DNA of 64,000 nucleotides from Mycobacterium sp. Root135 (lineage in GTDB: Bacteria > Actinomycetota > Actinomycetes > Mycobacteriales > Mycobacteriaceae): assembly GCF_001426545.1 (NCBI RefSeq), contig NZ_LMEZ01000002.1, positions 1 through 64,000 on the forward strand, in the 5' to 3' direction. Below are positions 17,854 to 27,007 of this stretch, in pieces (position 1 is the stretch's first letter; each line of letters starts with the position of its first letter). Both the position numbers and the translations under genes were made by a program. The notes below the pieces were generated by a model. It had not been told where the DNA came from. It worked only from the letters and a program-made list of their open reading frames with translations, and did no database searches.

Positions 17854-18425
17854 CGTCGCCGGAGCCGGTGCCGGCGAAGGTCGGATTGTTCGAATTGGGG
17901 TTGACGTTCAACCACATCGCGCTGGCTTCCTTCGGCGGCGGACTGTCGGCGTGGTCGCGTGAGGTCATCGTCGTCGAGAAGAAGTGGATGGGCGAGGCGG
18001 AGTTCCTGTCCGCCATGACGATGTGCCGCATCCTGCCGGGAGCCAACCAGGTCAACATGGCCGTGTTCACCGGCACGAAGCTGCGGGCCGTGCCGGGAGC
18101 CGTCGCCGCGGTCGTCGGGCTGTGCCTGATGCCGCTGGTCATCGTGTTGGTGCTGGCATTCCTGTACTTCACCTTCAAGGAGGTGCCCGCGGTCAAGGGC
18201 ATCCTCCACGGCGCGTCCGCGGCTGCCGTCGCGCTCACGCTGGCGATGGTGGTCAAGACCGGCAAGACGTGCCTGACTGGCCTGATCCCGGTGGGGCTGT
18301 TCGCGTTGGCGTTCGTGCTCAACGGCGTCCTGCGGTGGCCGTTGCTGGGGGTGCTGGCGATCGTCGCTCCGCTGGCGCTGCTCTGGGCGTGGCCTCGGGG
18401 GGCTTCGAGGACGGCTGCGACATGA
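17850..18425 (+). CDS. chrA: Chromate transporter, first half-size subunit
   Basis: A 191-residue CHR-family membrane protein with about 5-6 hydrophobic segments. The conserved N-terminal segment FNHIALASFGGGLSAWSREVI and the segment LSAMTMCRILPGANQVNMAVFTG mark one CHR domain. It is half the size of full-length ChrA; short-chain CHR proteins are encoded as adjacent pairs, as here. Predicted role is proton- or sulfate-coupled export of chromate, though short pairs may carry other oxyanions. GTG start overlapping the PLD stop (GTGA); its own stop overlaps the next start (ATGA). Confidence 0.88.
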   Translation: MTSPEPVPAKVGLFELGLTFNHIALASFGGGLSAWSREVIVVEKKWMGEAEFLSAMTMCRILPGANQVNMAVFTGTKLRAVPGAVAAVVGLCLMPLVIVLVLAFLYFTFKEVPAVKGILHGASAAAVALTLAMVVKTGKTCLTGLIPVGLFALAFVLNGVLRWPLLGVLAIVAPLALLWAWPRGASRTAAT

Positions 18426-18967
18426 GCACCTATCTGCAGTTGATCGTCCTGTTCGGGTCGCTGTCTCTGATGTCGATCGGCGGCGGCAACGCGGTATTGC
18501 CCGACATGCATCTGCGGTCGGTCCACCAGCATCATTGGCTCAGCGACACACAGTTCGCCGACCTGTTCTCCATCTCGCAGACCGCGCCAGGTCCGAGCAT
18601 CCTGATCGTCGGCATGATCGGCTACGCCGCAGGCTTGCCGGTCGGGGGCGTGCTCGGCGGGATCGTCGGCGGTTTCGTCGCCACTGCCGCGATGGTGATT
18701 CCGGCGGCGTCGCTGGTCTACGCGATCACGCTGTTTTGGCAGCGGGCGCAAGAGTCGAAGTGGCGGATCGCCGTCGAGAAGGGGTTTGCGCCGCTCACCG
18801 TGGGCCTCATCCTGGCGTCGTCGTTGGTGATGAGCCGCGCGGCCGACCACGACTGGCGGGCGTACCTGCTGACCGCCGTGTGCACGCTGATCTTCGTGCG
18901 GTCCAAGGTCAACCCGCTGATCGTGGTCGCGGCCGCAGGTGTGATCGGTTACTTCGGCATCGTCTGA
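18422..18967 (+). CDS. chrA: Chromate transporter, second half-size subunit
   Basis: A 181-residue CHR-domain membrane protein, partner of the preceding gene. Its signature reads LSLMSIGGGNAVLPDMHLRS and FADLFSISQTAPGPSILIVG, the counterpart of the GGG and PG motifs of the first subunit. The two halves have diverged in sequence and probably form an inverted-topology heterodimer (known for short-chain CHR pairs, inferred here). Starts in an ATGA overlap. An 89-nt spacer with the promoter of the ABC exporter operon follows. Confidence 0.88.
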   Translation: MSTYLQLIVLFGSLSLMSIGGGNAVLPDMHLRSVHQHHWLSDTQFADLFSISQTAPGPSILIVGMIGYAAGLPVGGVLGGIVGGFVATAAMVIPAASLVYAITLFWQRAQESKWRIAVEKGFAPLTVGLILASSLVMSRAADHDWRAYLLTAVCTLIFVRSKVNPLIVVAAAGVIGYFGIV

Positions 18968-19044
18968 GTTAGCCGAAACGGGTATAGCTCTTCGCATGGG
19001 TGTCCCCGTTGGTACCGAATTGACCTCATCTTTTGTTGAGGTTT

Positions 19045-19050
19045 TACGGT
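19045..19050 (+). promoter_or_regulatory. -10 box TACGGT, leaderless start of the ABC exporter operon
   Basis: TACGGT ends 6 nt before the ATG at 19057. It supports this start over the in-frame ATG at 19033. Confidence 0.5.
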
Positions 19051-19056
19051 GATGAC

Positions 19057-20937
19057 ATGAGCATGGAGTACGCGGCCAGCCGGGCCCTATACCGGCAGCG
19101 CAACGCGCGCGGAGGTGATCTCCGTGTGCTGGCCAACCGTGCGCTGTTGTTGCGGATCTGGCGTTTCTCCGCCCGCCACCACCGCCGCCTCGGCGCGTTC
19201 GTGGCGGTCAGCGTCGTCGGCGCGCTGCTTGCGGTGTCCACGCCGGTGCTGGCCGGGCGGGTGGTCGACGCGATAGTGCATGGCGGGTTGCCGAGCACGG
19301 TGGTGGTGCTGGCGTCGGTGATCGCGGCCGTCGCAGTGGCCGAGGCGGGCGTCGGGATGCTCACGCGCTGGCTGTCGTCGCACATCGGGGAGGGCCTGAT
19401 CCTCGATTTGCGGACCGCGGTGTTCGACCACGTGCAGCGGATGCCGGTGGCGTTCTTCACCAGGACCCGAACGGGGGCCCTGGTCAGCCGGCTCGGCAAC
19501 GACGTGATCGGCGCGCAGCGCGCGTTCTCCGACACGCTCTCCGGGGTGGTCGGCAACCTGGTGACGTTGGCGCTGACGCTGGCCGTGATGCTCAGCATTT
19601 CGTGGCAGATCACGCTGCTGTCGCTGCTGCTGACGCCGTTGTTCCTGCTGCCCGCCCGCCGGATCGGTCGCACGATGGCGACGCTGAGCCGGGAGAGCGC
19701 GATCTACAACGCGACGATGAATACCCAAATGACGGAACGCTTCTCGGCGCCCGGTGCCACGCTGGTCAAGTTGTTCGGCGACCCGGCGCGCGAGTCGGAA
19801 GAGTTCGCGTCGCGGGCCGACCGGGTTCGCGACATCGGCGTGCGGACGTCGATGCTGCAGGCCACGTTCATGAACTCGCTGACGCTGATGTCGGCGCTCG
19901 CGCTGGCGCTGGTCTACGGGCTCGGTGGTGTGCTGGCGATCGGCGGCGCGCTGCAGGCTGGTGCCATCGTCTCGCTGGCCCTGCTGTTGACGCGGCTCTA
20001 CGCGCCGCTGACGGCACTGGCCAACGCGCACGTCGAAATCGCCAGCGCGCTGGTCAGCTTCGAGCGCGTCTTCGAAGTACTGGACCTGACGCCGCTGATT
20101 CGGGAGAAGGCCGACGCCGTACCCGTGCCCGACGGGCCGGTCGGCGTGGAATTCGACGACGTGCGGTTCGCCTACCCGTCGGCCGACAAGGTGTCATTGG
20201 CCTCGCTCGAGGAGGTCGCCGTGCTCGACGACCGCGGCGGAGACGAAGTGTTGCATGGTATTTCGTTCACCGCCGAACCCGGTCAGATGGTCGCGCTGGT
20301 CGGGTCCTCCGGCGCGGGCAAGTCGACGATCGCGTCGTTGTTGGCGCGGCTGTACGACGTCGACTCCGGTGCGATCACGCTGGCAGGCGCCGACGTCCGC
20401 GACGTGACCTTCGCGTCGCTGAAGGACACCGTCGGCGTCGTCACGCAGGACGGGCACCTCTTCCACGAGTCCATCCGCGCGAACCTGTCCCTGGCCGCGC
20501 CAGGCTCCACCGACGAACAGCTCTGGGAGGCGTTGCGCCGGGCCCGTCTGGGCGACGTGGTCGCGGACATGCCGGACGGTCTTGACACCGTCGTCGGCGA
20601 ACGCGGCTACCGCCTCTCCGGCGGACAGCGCCAGCGGTTGACCATCGCGCGCCTGCTGCTCGGGAAGTCGCGGGTGGTGGTGCTCGACGAGGCGACCGCG
20701 TCACTGGACTCCGAGTCCGAAGCCGCCGTGCAGCAGGCGCTGGCCGAGGCGCTCGCAGGCCGGACGTCGCTGGTGATCGCCCACCGGCTGTCCACGATCC
20801 GGGCCGCCGACCTGATCCTCGTCGTCGAGGACGGTCGCATCGTCGAACGCGGCACCCACCGCAAGCTGCTGGCCCGCCGTGGCCGCTATACGGAGTTGTA
20901 CGAGACGCAGTTCGGTGACGAGACGTCCGCCGCATGA
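19057..20937 (+). CDS. ABC exporter, fused permease and ATPase (canonical sites)
   Basis: A 626-residue half-transporter with a six-helix ABC membrane domain, then an ATPase domain. All ATPase motifs are canonical: Walker A GSSGAGKS, Q-loop VVTQDGHLF, signature LSGGQRQR, Walker B VVVLDEATASLD with catalytic Glu, and H-loop VIAHRLST. A ~25-residue insert (SADKVSLASLEEVAVLDDRG) lies between the first strand and Walker A. This looks like a self-sufficient homodimeric exporter of drugs or lipids; substrate unknown. It is the first gene of a three-gene operon with ATGA overlaps. Confidence 0.88.
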   Translation: MSMEYAASRALYRQRNARGGDLRVLANRALLLRIWRFSARHHRRLGAFVAVSVVGALLAVSTPVLAGRVVDAIVHGGLPSTVVVLASVIAAVAVAEAGVGMLTRWLSSHIGEGLILDLRTAVFDHVQRMPVAFFTRTRTGALVSRLGNDVIGAQRAFSDTLSGVVGNLVTLALTLAVMLSISWQITLLSLLLTPLFLLPARRIGRTMATLSRESAIYNATMNTQMTERFSAPGATLVKLFGDPARESEEFASRADRVRDIGVRTSMLQATFMNSLTLMSALALALVYGLGGVLAIGGALQAGAIVSLALLLTRLYAPLTALANAHVEIASALVSFERVFEVLDLTPLIREKADAVPVPDGPVGVEFDDVRFAYPSADKVSLASLEEVAVLDDRGGDEVLHGISFTAEPGQMVALVGSSGAGKSTIASLLARLYDVDSGAITLAGADVRDVTFASLKDTVGVVTQDGHLFHESIRANLSLAAPGSTDEQLWEALRRARLGDVVADMPDGLDTVVGERGYRLSGGQRQRLTIARLLLGKSRVVVLDEATASLDSESEAAVQQALAEALAGRTSLVIAHRLSTIRAADLILVVEDGRIVERGTHRKLLARRGRYTELYETQFGDETSAA

Positions 20938-22931
20938 AATCGGTTGCCGAGCATGGGAACCTTGAAGGCGTGACGCCTGTGGACGACGAGGGACTTCGGT
21001 CCGAGCCCGCCGTCGCGCCACCGCCTCTTCGCATCCGGTCGTCGTCGGACATCCTGCGGTTGCTGCCGTATCTGAAGCCGTACTGGCTGCGGTGGACCTC
21101 GATGCTGATCGCGGCCCTTCTCAGCCTGGTCGCCACGGTCGCGATTCCGCTGATGACGAAGGCCGTCATCGACGGTCCGGTGCGGCACCAGGATCAGCAG
21201 CACCTCTGGACGTTGGGCTCCATCGCCATGGCCGTGCTGATCTCGGAGGCCGTGCTGTGGTTCATCCGTCGCTGGCTGGTCTCGCGCGCCACCATGGGCG
21301 TCGAGGCCGACATCCGCAAGGACCTCTATGCGCGGCTGCAGATCCTGCCGATGTCGTTCCACGGCAAGTGGCAGTCGGGCCAGTTGCTGTCGCGGGTGAT
21401 GAACGACCTCAGCACCATCCGCCAGTTCCTGTCGTTCGGGCTGCTGTTCTTGTTGCTCAACATGATTCAGATCGTCGTGGTGACGGGGATCCTGCTCGCC
21501 ATGTATTGGCCGCTGGGTGTGGTCGTGGTGATCTCGATCGTGCCGATCACGGCCACCGTGCTCCACTTCCAACGTCAGTTCACCAAGCTGTCGCGGGCCG
21601 CGCAGGATCAGTCCGGAAACGTCGCCACCCACGTGGAGGAGCAGGCGCTCGGGGTGCGGGTGGTCAAGGCGTTCGGCCGCGAGCAGTACGCCTACGACCG
21701 GTTCGACCAACGCGCCACCGCCCTGTTCGACACCGAGGTGCGCAAGGTGGGGGTCTCGGCGAAGTTCTGGACGCTGCTGGAGGCGATCCCCAGCGCCAGC
21801 CTGATCATCGTGCTCGGACTTGGCGCCTACGCCGCGGGCAGCGGCCTGGTGACGATGGGCACCCTGGTCGCGTTCATCACGATGATGCTGTCGCTGGTGT
21901 GGCCCATCGCGTCGCTGGGCTTCCTGCTGTCGATGACGCAGGAGGCCATGACGGCTGCCAACCGCGTCGTCGAGATCTTCGACGCGCCACGCGAGATCAC
22001 CGACGGGCCGCACCGCGAGGTGCCCCGCGGCGGTCGCCTGGAGCTGGTCGACGTCGGCTTCAAGTTCCCCGACTCCGACGAATGGGCGCTTCGCCACGTC
22101 AACGTCACCGTCGAACCGGGGGAGACCCTGGCCCTGGTCGGTCCGACGGGATCGGGCAAGTCGGTGCTCGTGTCGCTGCTGTCACGGCTCTACGACGTGA
22201 CCGAGGGCGCAATCCTGGTCGACGGCAACGACATTCGCGAGCTGTCGCTACCCGCCCTTCGGAAGGCCGTCGCCACCGCCTTCGAAGACCCCACCCTGTT
22301 CTCGATGTCGGTGGCGGAGAACCTGCGCCTCGGCAGACCGCTGGCGACCGAGGAGCAGCTGGCCCAGGCCGTCGAGGTGGCCGCCGCCCAGTTCGCCTAC
22401 GACCTGCCGTTCGGTCTTGACACCCGGATCGGTGAGCAGGGCATGAGCCTGTCCGGCGGTCAGCGACAACGACTCTCGTTGGCCCGGGCACTGTTGGCCG
22501 CCCCGTCCATCCTGGTCTTGGACGACACCCTGTCGGCGCTCGACGTGCACACCGAGGCCGTCGTCACGGAGGCGTTGCGTCGCGTCTTGCGGACGCGAGG
22601 AGCAGTTGGGCGGGAGTCCGAGGTCACCGGCCTGGTCGTCGCCAACCGGGCGTCGACGGTGCTGCTCGCCGATCGCGTCGCCCTGCTCGAGCGAGTCGAC
22701 GGCTCCGGGGCGACCATCACCCGGGTCGGCACCCACGCAGAGCTGTTGGCGACGGCGCCGGAGTACCGGTACCTGCTGGCGGCCGACGACGAGCTCGACG
22801 AGAACCTGGAACGCGATTGCGACTGGGAACGTGACGAGGAGCGCAGCCGGCTCGAAAACCTCTATCTCGAGCAGGAAGCCGATCGGGACGGGGAGCACGG
22901 CTATGTGGGGTCGGAGGTGGAGAAGAGATGA
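20934..22931 (+). CDS. ABC exporter subunit with degenerate ATP site
   Basis: A 665-residue fused permease-ATPase. Walker A is intact (GPTGSGKS, 403-410) and the signature is LSGGQ (506-510), but three catalytic positions are changed: the Q-loop Gln is Glu (E451), the Walker B Glu is Asp (ILVLDD, D531), and the H-loop His is Asn (VVANRAST, N571). This pattern marks the degenerate-site subunit of heterodimeric exporters such as TM287/288. The C-terminus carries a long charged tail. The ATG overlaps the previous stop, and the next gene, with canonical catalytic residues, starts inside its end. Confidence 0.88.
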   Translation: MKSVAEHGNLEGVTPVDDEGLRSEPAVAPPPLRIRSSSDILRLLPYLKPYWLRWTSMLIAALLSLVATVAIPLMTKAVIDGPVRHQDQQHLWTLGSIAMAVLISEAVLWFIRRWLVSRATMGVEADIRKDLYARLQILPMSFHGKWQSGQLLSRVMNDLSTIRQFLSFGLLFLLLNMIQIVVVTGILLAMYWPLGVVVVISIVPITATVLHFQRQFTKLSRAAQDQSGNVATHVEEQALGVRVVKAFGREQYAYDRFDQRATALFDTEVRKVGVSAKFWTLLEAIPSASLIIVLGLGAYAAGSGLVTMGTLVAFITMMLSLVWPIASLGFLLSMTQEAMTAANRVVEIFDAPREITDGPHREVPRGGRLELVDVGFKFPDSDEWALRHVNVTVEPGETLALVGPTGSGKSVLVSLLSRLYDVTEGAILVDGNDIRELSLPALRKAVATAFEDPTLFSMSVAENLRLGRPLATEEQLAQAVEVAAAQFAYDLPFGLDTRIGEQGMSLSGGQRQRLSLARALLAAPSILVLDDTLSALDVHTEAVVTEALRRVLRTRGAVGRESEVTGLVVANRASTVLLADRVALLERVDGSGATITRVGTHAELLATAPEYRYLLAADDELDENLERDCDWERDEERSRLENLYLEQEADRDGEHGYVGSEVEKR

Positions 22932-24748
22932 GTACCACCGACTGGCGGGGCCGCGCCGTCACGAACGACGACGCCGACCTGCCCATCGACGAGTCGATCT
23001 CGCGCCGCAGGGAAGCGCGCAGCCTGCTTGGCGGCTTGCTGCGGCCCTACGCCACGGCGGTTGCCCTGCTGACGATCGTCATCGTGGCGGAGAACGCCGC
23101 GCGACTGTCGGTGCCACTGCTGGTGCAACGCGGCATCGACCACGGCATCCCGCCGCTCGTCGGCGGTGGTTCTGCGCGTGAACTGATCCTGATCGTCGCC
23201 GCGCTGTGCGGCGTCGTGCTGGTGCAGGCCACCAGCCGGATGTTCTTCCTACGCCGCTCGGGGCGGATCGGCCAGGAAGTGCTACTCGAGTTGCGCCGCA
23301 GGATCTTTCGGCACTTCCAGCGGCTCGACGTCGCGTTCCACGACCGCTATACCTCCGGTCGGGTGGTCGCGCGCTCGACCAACGACGTGGAGGCCATCCA
23401 GGACATGCTGCAGACCGGGTTCGACGGTCTGATCACCGCCGTCCTGACGCTGCTCGGCACGTCGGTGCTGCTGATCGTGCTCGACGTGAAGCTCGGGCTG
23501 ATGTGCCTGTGCGCCTTCCCGGTTCTGGTGCTGCTGGTGTGGTGGTTCCGCACCCAGTCGGCGAAGACCTACAAGCTGGTGCGTGAGCGCGCCGCGTTGG
23601 TCATCGTGCAATTCGTCGAGACGATGACGGGCATCAAGGCGGTGCAGGCCTACCGCCGCGAGCCGCGCAACCAAGAGATCTTCACCGACGTCGCCGACGA
23701 CTACAAGAACGTCAACGAGCGGGCGTTCAAACTGCTCGCGATCTTCATGCCGGCCGTCCGACTGGTCGGCAACGTCACCACCGGTGGAGTGCTGCTCTAC
23801 GGCGGTTACCGGGTGCTCAACGGTGAGATGACGCTCGGCACGCTGACCGCGTTCCTGCTGTATCTGCGGATCTTCTTCGAGCCGATGCAGGAGATCTCGC
23901 AGTTCTTCAACACGTTCCAGTCCGCGGCCGCGGCCCTGGAGAAGATCGCGGGCGTGCTGGCCGAGAAGCCGGGCATCCAGGACCCGGAGCAGCCGGTCGA
24001 GCTCTCGACGGTGAAGGGCGACATCGAGTTTCGTGACGTCGCCTTCTCCTACGTTCCCGACCGCCCGGTGCTGCCGGACCTACGGCTGGAGATCCCGGCT
24101 GGCCAGACCGTCGCCCTGGTCGGCACGACCGGTGCCGGCAAGACCACCATCGCCAAGCTGATCGCCAGGTTCTACGACCCCACCTCTGGCGCGGTCACGC
24201 TCGACGGCGTCGACCTACGCGACCTGGCGCAGGCCGACCTGCGCACGCACGTGGTGATGGTGACGCAGGAGAACTTCATGTTCGAGGGCACCATCGCCGA
24301 CAACATCCGGTTCGGTCGGCCCGACGCGACCGACGCCGAGGTGCGCGAGGCGGCCGAGGCCGTGGGCGTCAGCCGGTTCGTCGACGCGCTCCCCGACGGC
24401 TACGAGACCGACGTGGCGAAGCGGGGCGGCAGGCTGTCCGCGGGCCAGCGGCAGCTGATCGCCTTCGCCAGAGCGTTTCTCGCCGACCCCGCGGTGCTCA
24501 TCCTCGACGAGGCGACGTCGTCACTCGACATCCCCAGCGAGCGGCTGGTTCAGCGGGCGCTGGCCACCGTGCTGGCCGACCGGACCGCGGTCGTCATCGC
24601 CCACCGCCTGTCCACCGTCGAGGTCGCCGACCGCGTGCTGGTCCTCGAACACGGCCGCATCGTCGAGGACGGGCCGCCGGGAGAGCTGATGCTCGGCGAC
24701 GGCAGGTACGCGGCCTTGCATCGGGCCTGGGTCGACTCCCTGGTCTGA
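22928..24748 (+). CDS. ABC exporter subunit with catalytic ATP site, partner of the preceding gene
   Basis: A 606-residue fused permease-ATPase. It has Walker A GTTGAGKT (399-406), Gln447 in VTQENFMF, Walker B ILDEATSSLD with E528, and H559 in VIAHRLST, so it can hydrolyse ATP. Its signature motif is altered to LSAGQ (503-507). In an asymmetric dimer this altered signature would face the degenerate site of the 665-residue partner, while that partner's LSGGQ completes the active site here. The complementary pattern and the 4-nt overlap strongly suggest one heterodimeric exporter. Substrate unknown. The end nearly touches the convergent oxidoreductase gene. Confidence 0.88.
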   Translation: MSTTDWRGRAVTNDDADLPIDESISRRREARSLLGGLLRPYATAVALLTIVIVAENAARLSVPLLVQRGIDHGIPPLVGGGSARELILIVAALCGVVLVQATSRMFFLRRSGRIGQEVLLELRRRIFRHFQRLDVAFHDRYTSGRVVARSTNDVEAIQDMLQTGFDGLITAVLTLLGTSVLLIVLDVKLGLMCLCAFPVLVLLVWWFRTQSAKTYKLVRERAALVIVQFVETMTGIKAVQAYRREPRNQEIFTDVADDYKNVNERAFKLLAIFMPAVRLVGNVTTGGVLLYGGYRVLNGEMTLGTLTAFLLYLRIFFEPMQEISQFFNTFQSAAAALEKIAGVLAEKPGIQDPEQPVELSTVKGDIEFRDVAFSYVPDRPVLPDLRLEIPAGQTVALVGTTGAGKTTIAKLIARFYDPTSGAVTLDGVDLRDLAQADLRTHVVMVTQENFMFEGTIADNIRFGRPDATDAEVREAAEAVGVSRFVDALPDGYETDVAKRGGRLSAGQRQLIAFARAFLADPAVLILDEATSSLDIPSERLVQRALATVLADRTAVVIAHRLSTVEVADRVLVLEHGRIVEDGPPGELMLGDGRYAALHRAWVDSLV

Positions 24749-24750
24749 GT

Positions 24751-26121
24751 TCAGGCGCGCAGCAGGGCCTCGAGCTTGGTGTTGGCGGCTCGCAGGCGTG
24801 GCGCGATCTGAGCAGCTCCGTCCCGCGCGGCGTCGTCGTCGGATTGCATGTGACTGACCACGTTCAGCCGGGCGCGGTTGAGCCAGCGCATCAGCTCGGG
24901 GTCGTCGAACCACCTGAGCTGGTTGTGGTTGAAGTCGAGCGTCATCGTGATCCAGTCGAGTGGTTTCGTGGGATGCTCCACCGGCCTGCAGTAGTCGTTC
25001 TTGGCGTCGTCGTCGAGGTCCATCGCCTCGACGCGGGCGATGACCGCGGCGCTGAAGGTGGGTTGGCAGGTGCGCACGGACTGCAGGGTGATGTGTTCGC
25101 CCGCGAACACGGTTGTGGCAGGGCGGGTTCCGATGCCGTCGCCGGTGCAGTCGACGAACAAGGCCGATGGGTCGACGTCGACGGTGCCGTCGTCGAGGGT
25201 GATTTGGCCCGGTTCCAGCGCGACGACGCGACCCATCCGGACGACGTCGGAGATCCGTCGCAGATGGTCGAGTTCACCTCGTGAGACGATCGCGCACCGG
25301 TACATCGACGGCGTCACCGTCTCGTCGATGCGAAGCAGGCAGCCCAGCTTCTCCAACCGGACGTAGAGATCGTCGATCGAGATGGCCTGCGCGATGGCCC
25401 GCGACTGGGCCGAGAAATCCGCAAGCACCCGCCTGGCGAACGCCGGGCCCGGTTGCACGGAGGCACGGTCGAGCAGCCAGGAGTCACGCGGCTTGATCCA
25501 CGTCAGCCGATCGGGTGAAATGCCGTGCCGCATAAGCCACGTGCACGCGTCCATGGAGGTCTTGCCGCCACCGACGATCACGTAACCGTCCCGGGCCTGC
25601 TGCTTGGGCAGGTCGTTGGGCGGGATGCAGTCGACCCCGGGGGCGACGTCGTAGAGCGGCGGACGCATCGACGGCACCACCACGCTGAGGTAGGTGGCGT
25701 CGACCACGCGGCACCCTACCTCGACCCGGTATTCGTCTCCGGCCAGTGTCCGAAAGCGGTTGTCGCCCAAGTATTCACTCATCGGGAAGTACGAGACCCG
25801 GCCGCTCGGCAGCAGGTGCTGGCGCATCACCTGGTCGTAGTAGGCGCACACCTCGCTGCCGCCGGCGAGCTCGTAGAAGCCCTCGTTCCAGCCGCCGGAG
25901 TCGATCGAGTCGCTGCCCAGCTGACGCGAGTTGACGCCGTAGTACGCCGAGGGTTGATGCAGCCGGACGAAGGGATAGGCGTTGACCCAGTGCCCGCCGG
26001 GCTGGTCGTTGCGGTCGACGAGCACCACGGTCGCGTCGGTCTCGGAGATCAGGGTGTCCACGAACGCCATGCCCATGGCGCCCGCGCCGATCACCAGGTA
26101 GTCGGCCTCGAGGGTCGGCAC
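24751..26121 (-). CDS. NAD(P)/FAD-binding oxidoreductase, Rv0897c-like
   Basis: A 456-residue flavoprotein. The N-terminus has a dinucleotide-binding fold YLVIGAGAMGMAFVDTLI with acidic residue in VVLVDRNDQPGGHW (about 32-46). A second nucleotide-binding motif, YVIVGGGKTSMDACTWL, lies near residue 181. This two-Rossmann plan resembles FMO-type monooxygenases and related reductases, but no reaction is known. In tuberculosis the counterpart Rv0897c lies between gltA2 and the DUF2630 gene; here an accessory block separates them. GTG start, one nt after the VOC gene stop, so transcribed with it. Confidence 0.78.
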   Translation of the reverse strand: MPTLEADYLVIGAGAMGMAFVDTLISETDATVVLVDRNDQPGGHWVNAYPFVRLHQPSAYYGVNSRQLGSDSIDSGGWNEGFYELAGGSEVCAYYDQVMRQHLLPSGRVSYFPMSEYLGDNRFRTLAGDEYRVEVGCRVVDATYLSVVVPSMRPPLYDVAPGVDCIPPNDLPKQQARDGYVIVGGGKTSMDACTWLMRHGISPDRLTWIKPRDSWLLDRASVQPGPAFARRVLADFSAQSRAIAQAISIDDLYVRLEKLGCLLRIDETVTPSMYRCAIVSRGELDHLRRISDVVRMGRVVALEPGQITLDDGTVDVDPSALFVDCTGDGIGTRPATTVFAGEHITLQSVRTCQPTFSAAVIARVEAMDLDDDAKNDYCRPVEHPTKPLDWITMTLDFNHNQLRWFDDPELMRWLNRARLNVVSHMQSDDDAARDGAAQIAPRLRAANTKLEALLRA

Positions 26122-26122
26122 G

Positions 26123-26959
26123 CTAGCCCTTGGTGGGGGTGAACTGGCTGAGGACGAGTTCGGCGCCCTGCGGGTCGCGCACCGTGGCGGTCCTGGTCCA
26201 CTCCGAGTCGTCGGACGACAGGATGGTGGCGCCGAGGTCCTCCGCCGTGGCCGCCGACGTGTCGCGATCTGCCACCGCGAACGTCACCTGCCACAGTTCG
26301 GGGTGGCCCTCCGGGATCAGTCGCATCCACGCGACCGCGTCCTCGAACCCGGCGGGCGCGGCGACCTCGGATTGCCGCTCCCTGATGTCGGGGTCGACGG
26401 TCTCGGCGAGGTGATCGCCGTAGCCGGGCCTGCGCACCATGGTCGCGTAGCCGACGTCGTCGACCTCCCACCCGAACACCGTCGAGTAGAACTTGGCGGA
26501 CTCGTGCGGATCGGTGGTGTGCAGATCGCTGAAGTTCCAGGTGCCCGGCACGTTGACACGTTGCGCGCCAAGGCGTTTACGTGCCTGCCACAAGCGGAAC
26601 TCGGCGCCGCGCGGGTCCACGCACACCGCCAGGCGTCCGCCGGGCCCGGCGTCGACCGGGGCCAGCGTGACGGTGCCGCCCGCGGCCTCCACGTCCCTCA
26701 CGGTGGAGTCGGCGTCGTCGACGGCAACGTAGGTGTGCCACGCGACGACCTCGTCGTCGGAGTCGGGGGTGCCGATGGCGGCGACGTCCTCACCGCCGAC
26801 GGTGGCGATCAGGTAGTTGCCTGGCGCGTCGGAGGGGATGGCGTCGGTGAACGTCCAGTCGAAGAGTCCGGCGTAGAAGCGCTTTGCCTCGTCGAGGTCG
26901 TGCGCGACGGTGTCGATCCAACTGGGGACGCCGTGCGGGTACGTCTTCGGTGTGGTCAT
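26123..26959 (-). CDS. VOC family protein with two glyoxalase-like domains
   Basis: A 278-residue protein of two repeated betaalphabetabetabeta (VOC) modules, about residues 10-125 (PSWIDTVAHDLDEAKRFYAGLFDW...) and 140-275 (TWNFSDLHTTDPHESAKFYS...). This two-module form is common in mycobacteria, for example the Rv0577 type. Metal ligands are not obvious in full, so the activity may be binding or glyoxalase/dioxygenase-like. It is upstream of the oxidoreductase gene in the same direction with one nt between. Confidence 0.82.
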   Translation of the reverse strand: MTTPKTYPHGVPSWIDTVAHDLDEAKRFYAGLFDWTFTDAIPSDAPGNYLIATVGGEDVAAIGTPDSDDEVVAWHTYVAVDDADSTVRDVEAAGGTVTLAPVDAGPGGRLAVCVDPRGAEFRLWQARKRLGAQRVNVPGTWNFSDLHTTDPHESAKFYSTVFGWEVDDVGYATMVRRPGYGDHLAETVDPDIRERQSEVAAPAGFEDAVAWMRLIPEGHPELWQVTFAVADRDTSAATAEDLGATILSSDDSEWTRTATVRDPQGAELVLSQFTPTKG

Positions 26960-27007
26960 GCCGCCATGGTTCCCGTTGGGGCCCGATCGTCAAACAACGT
27001 CTGGCGC

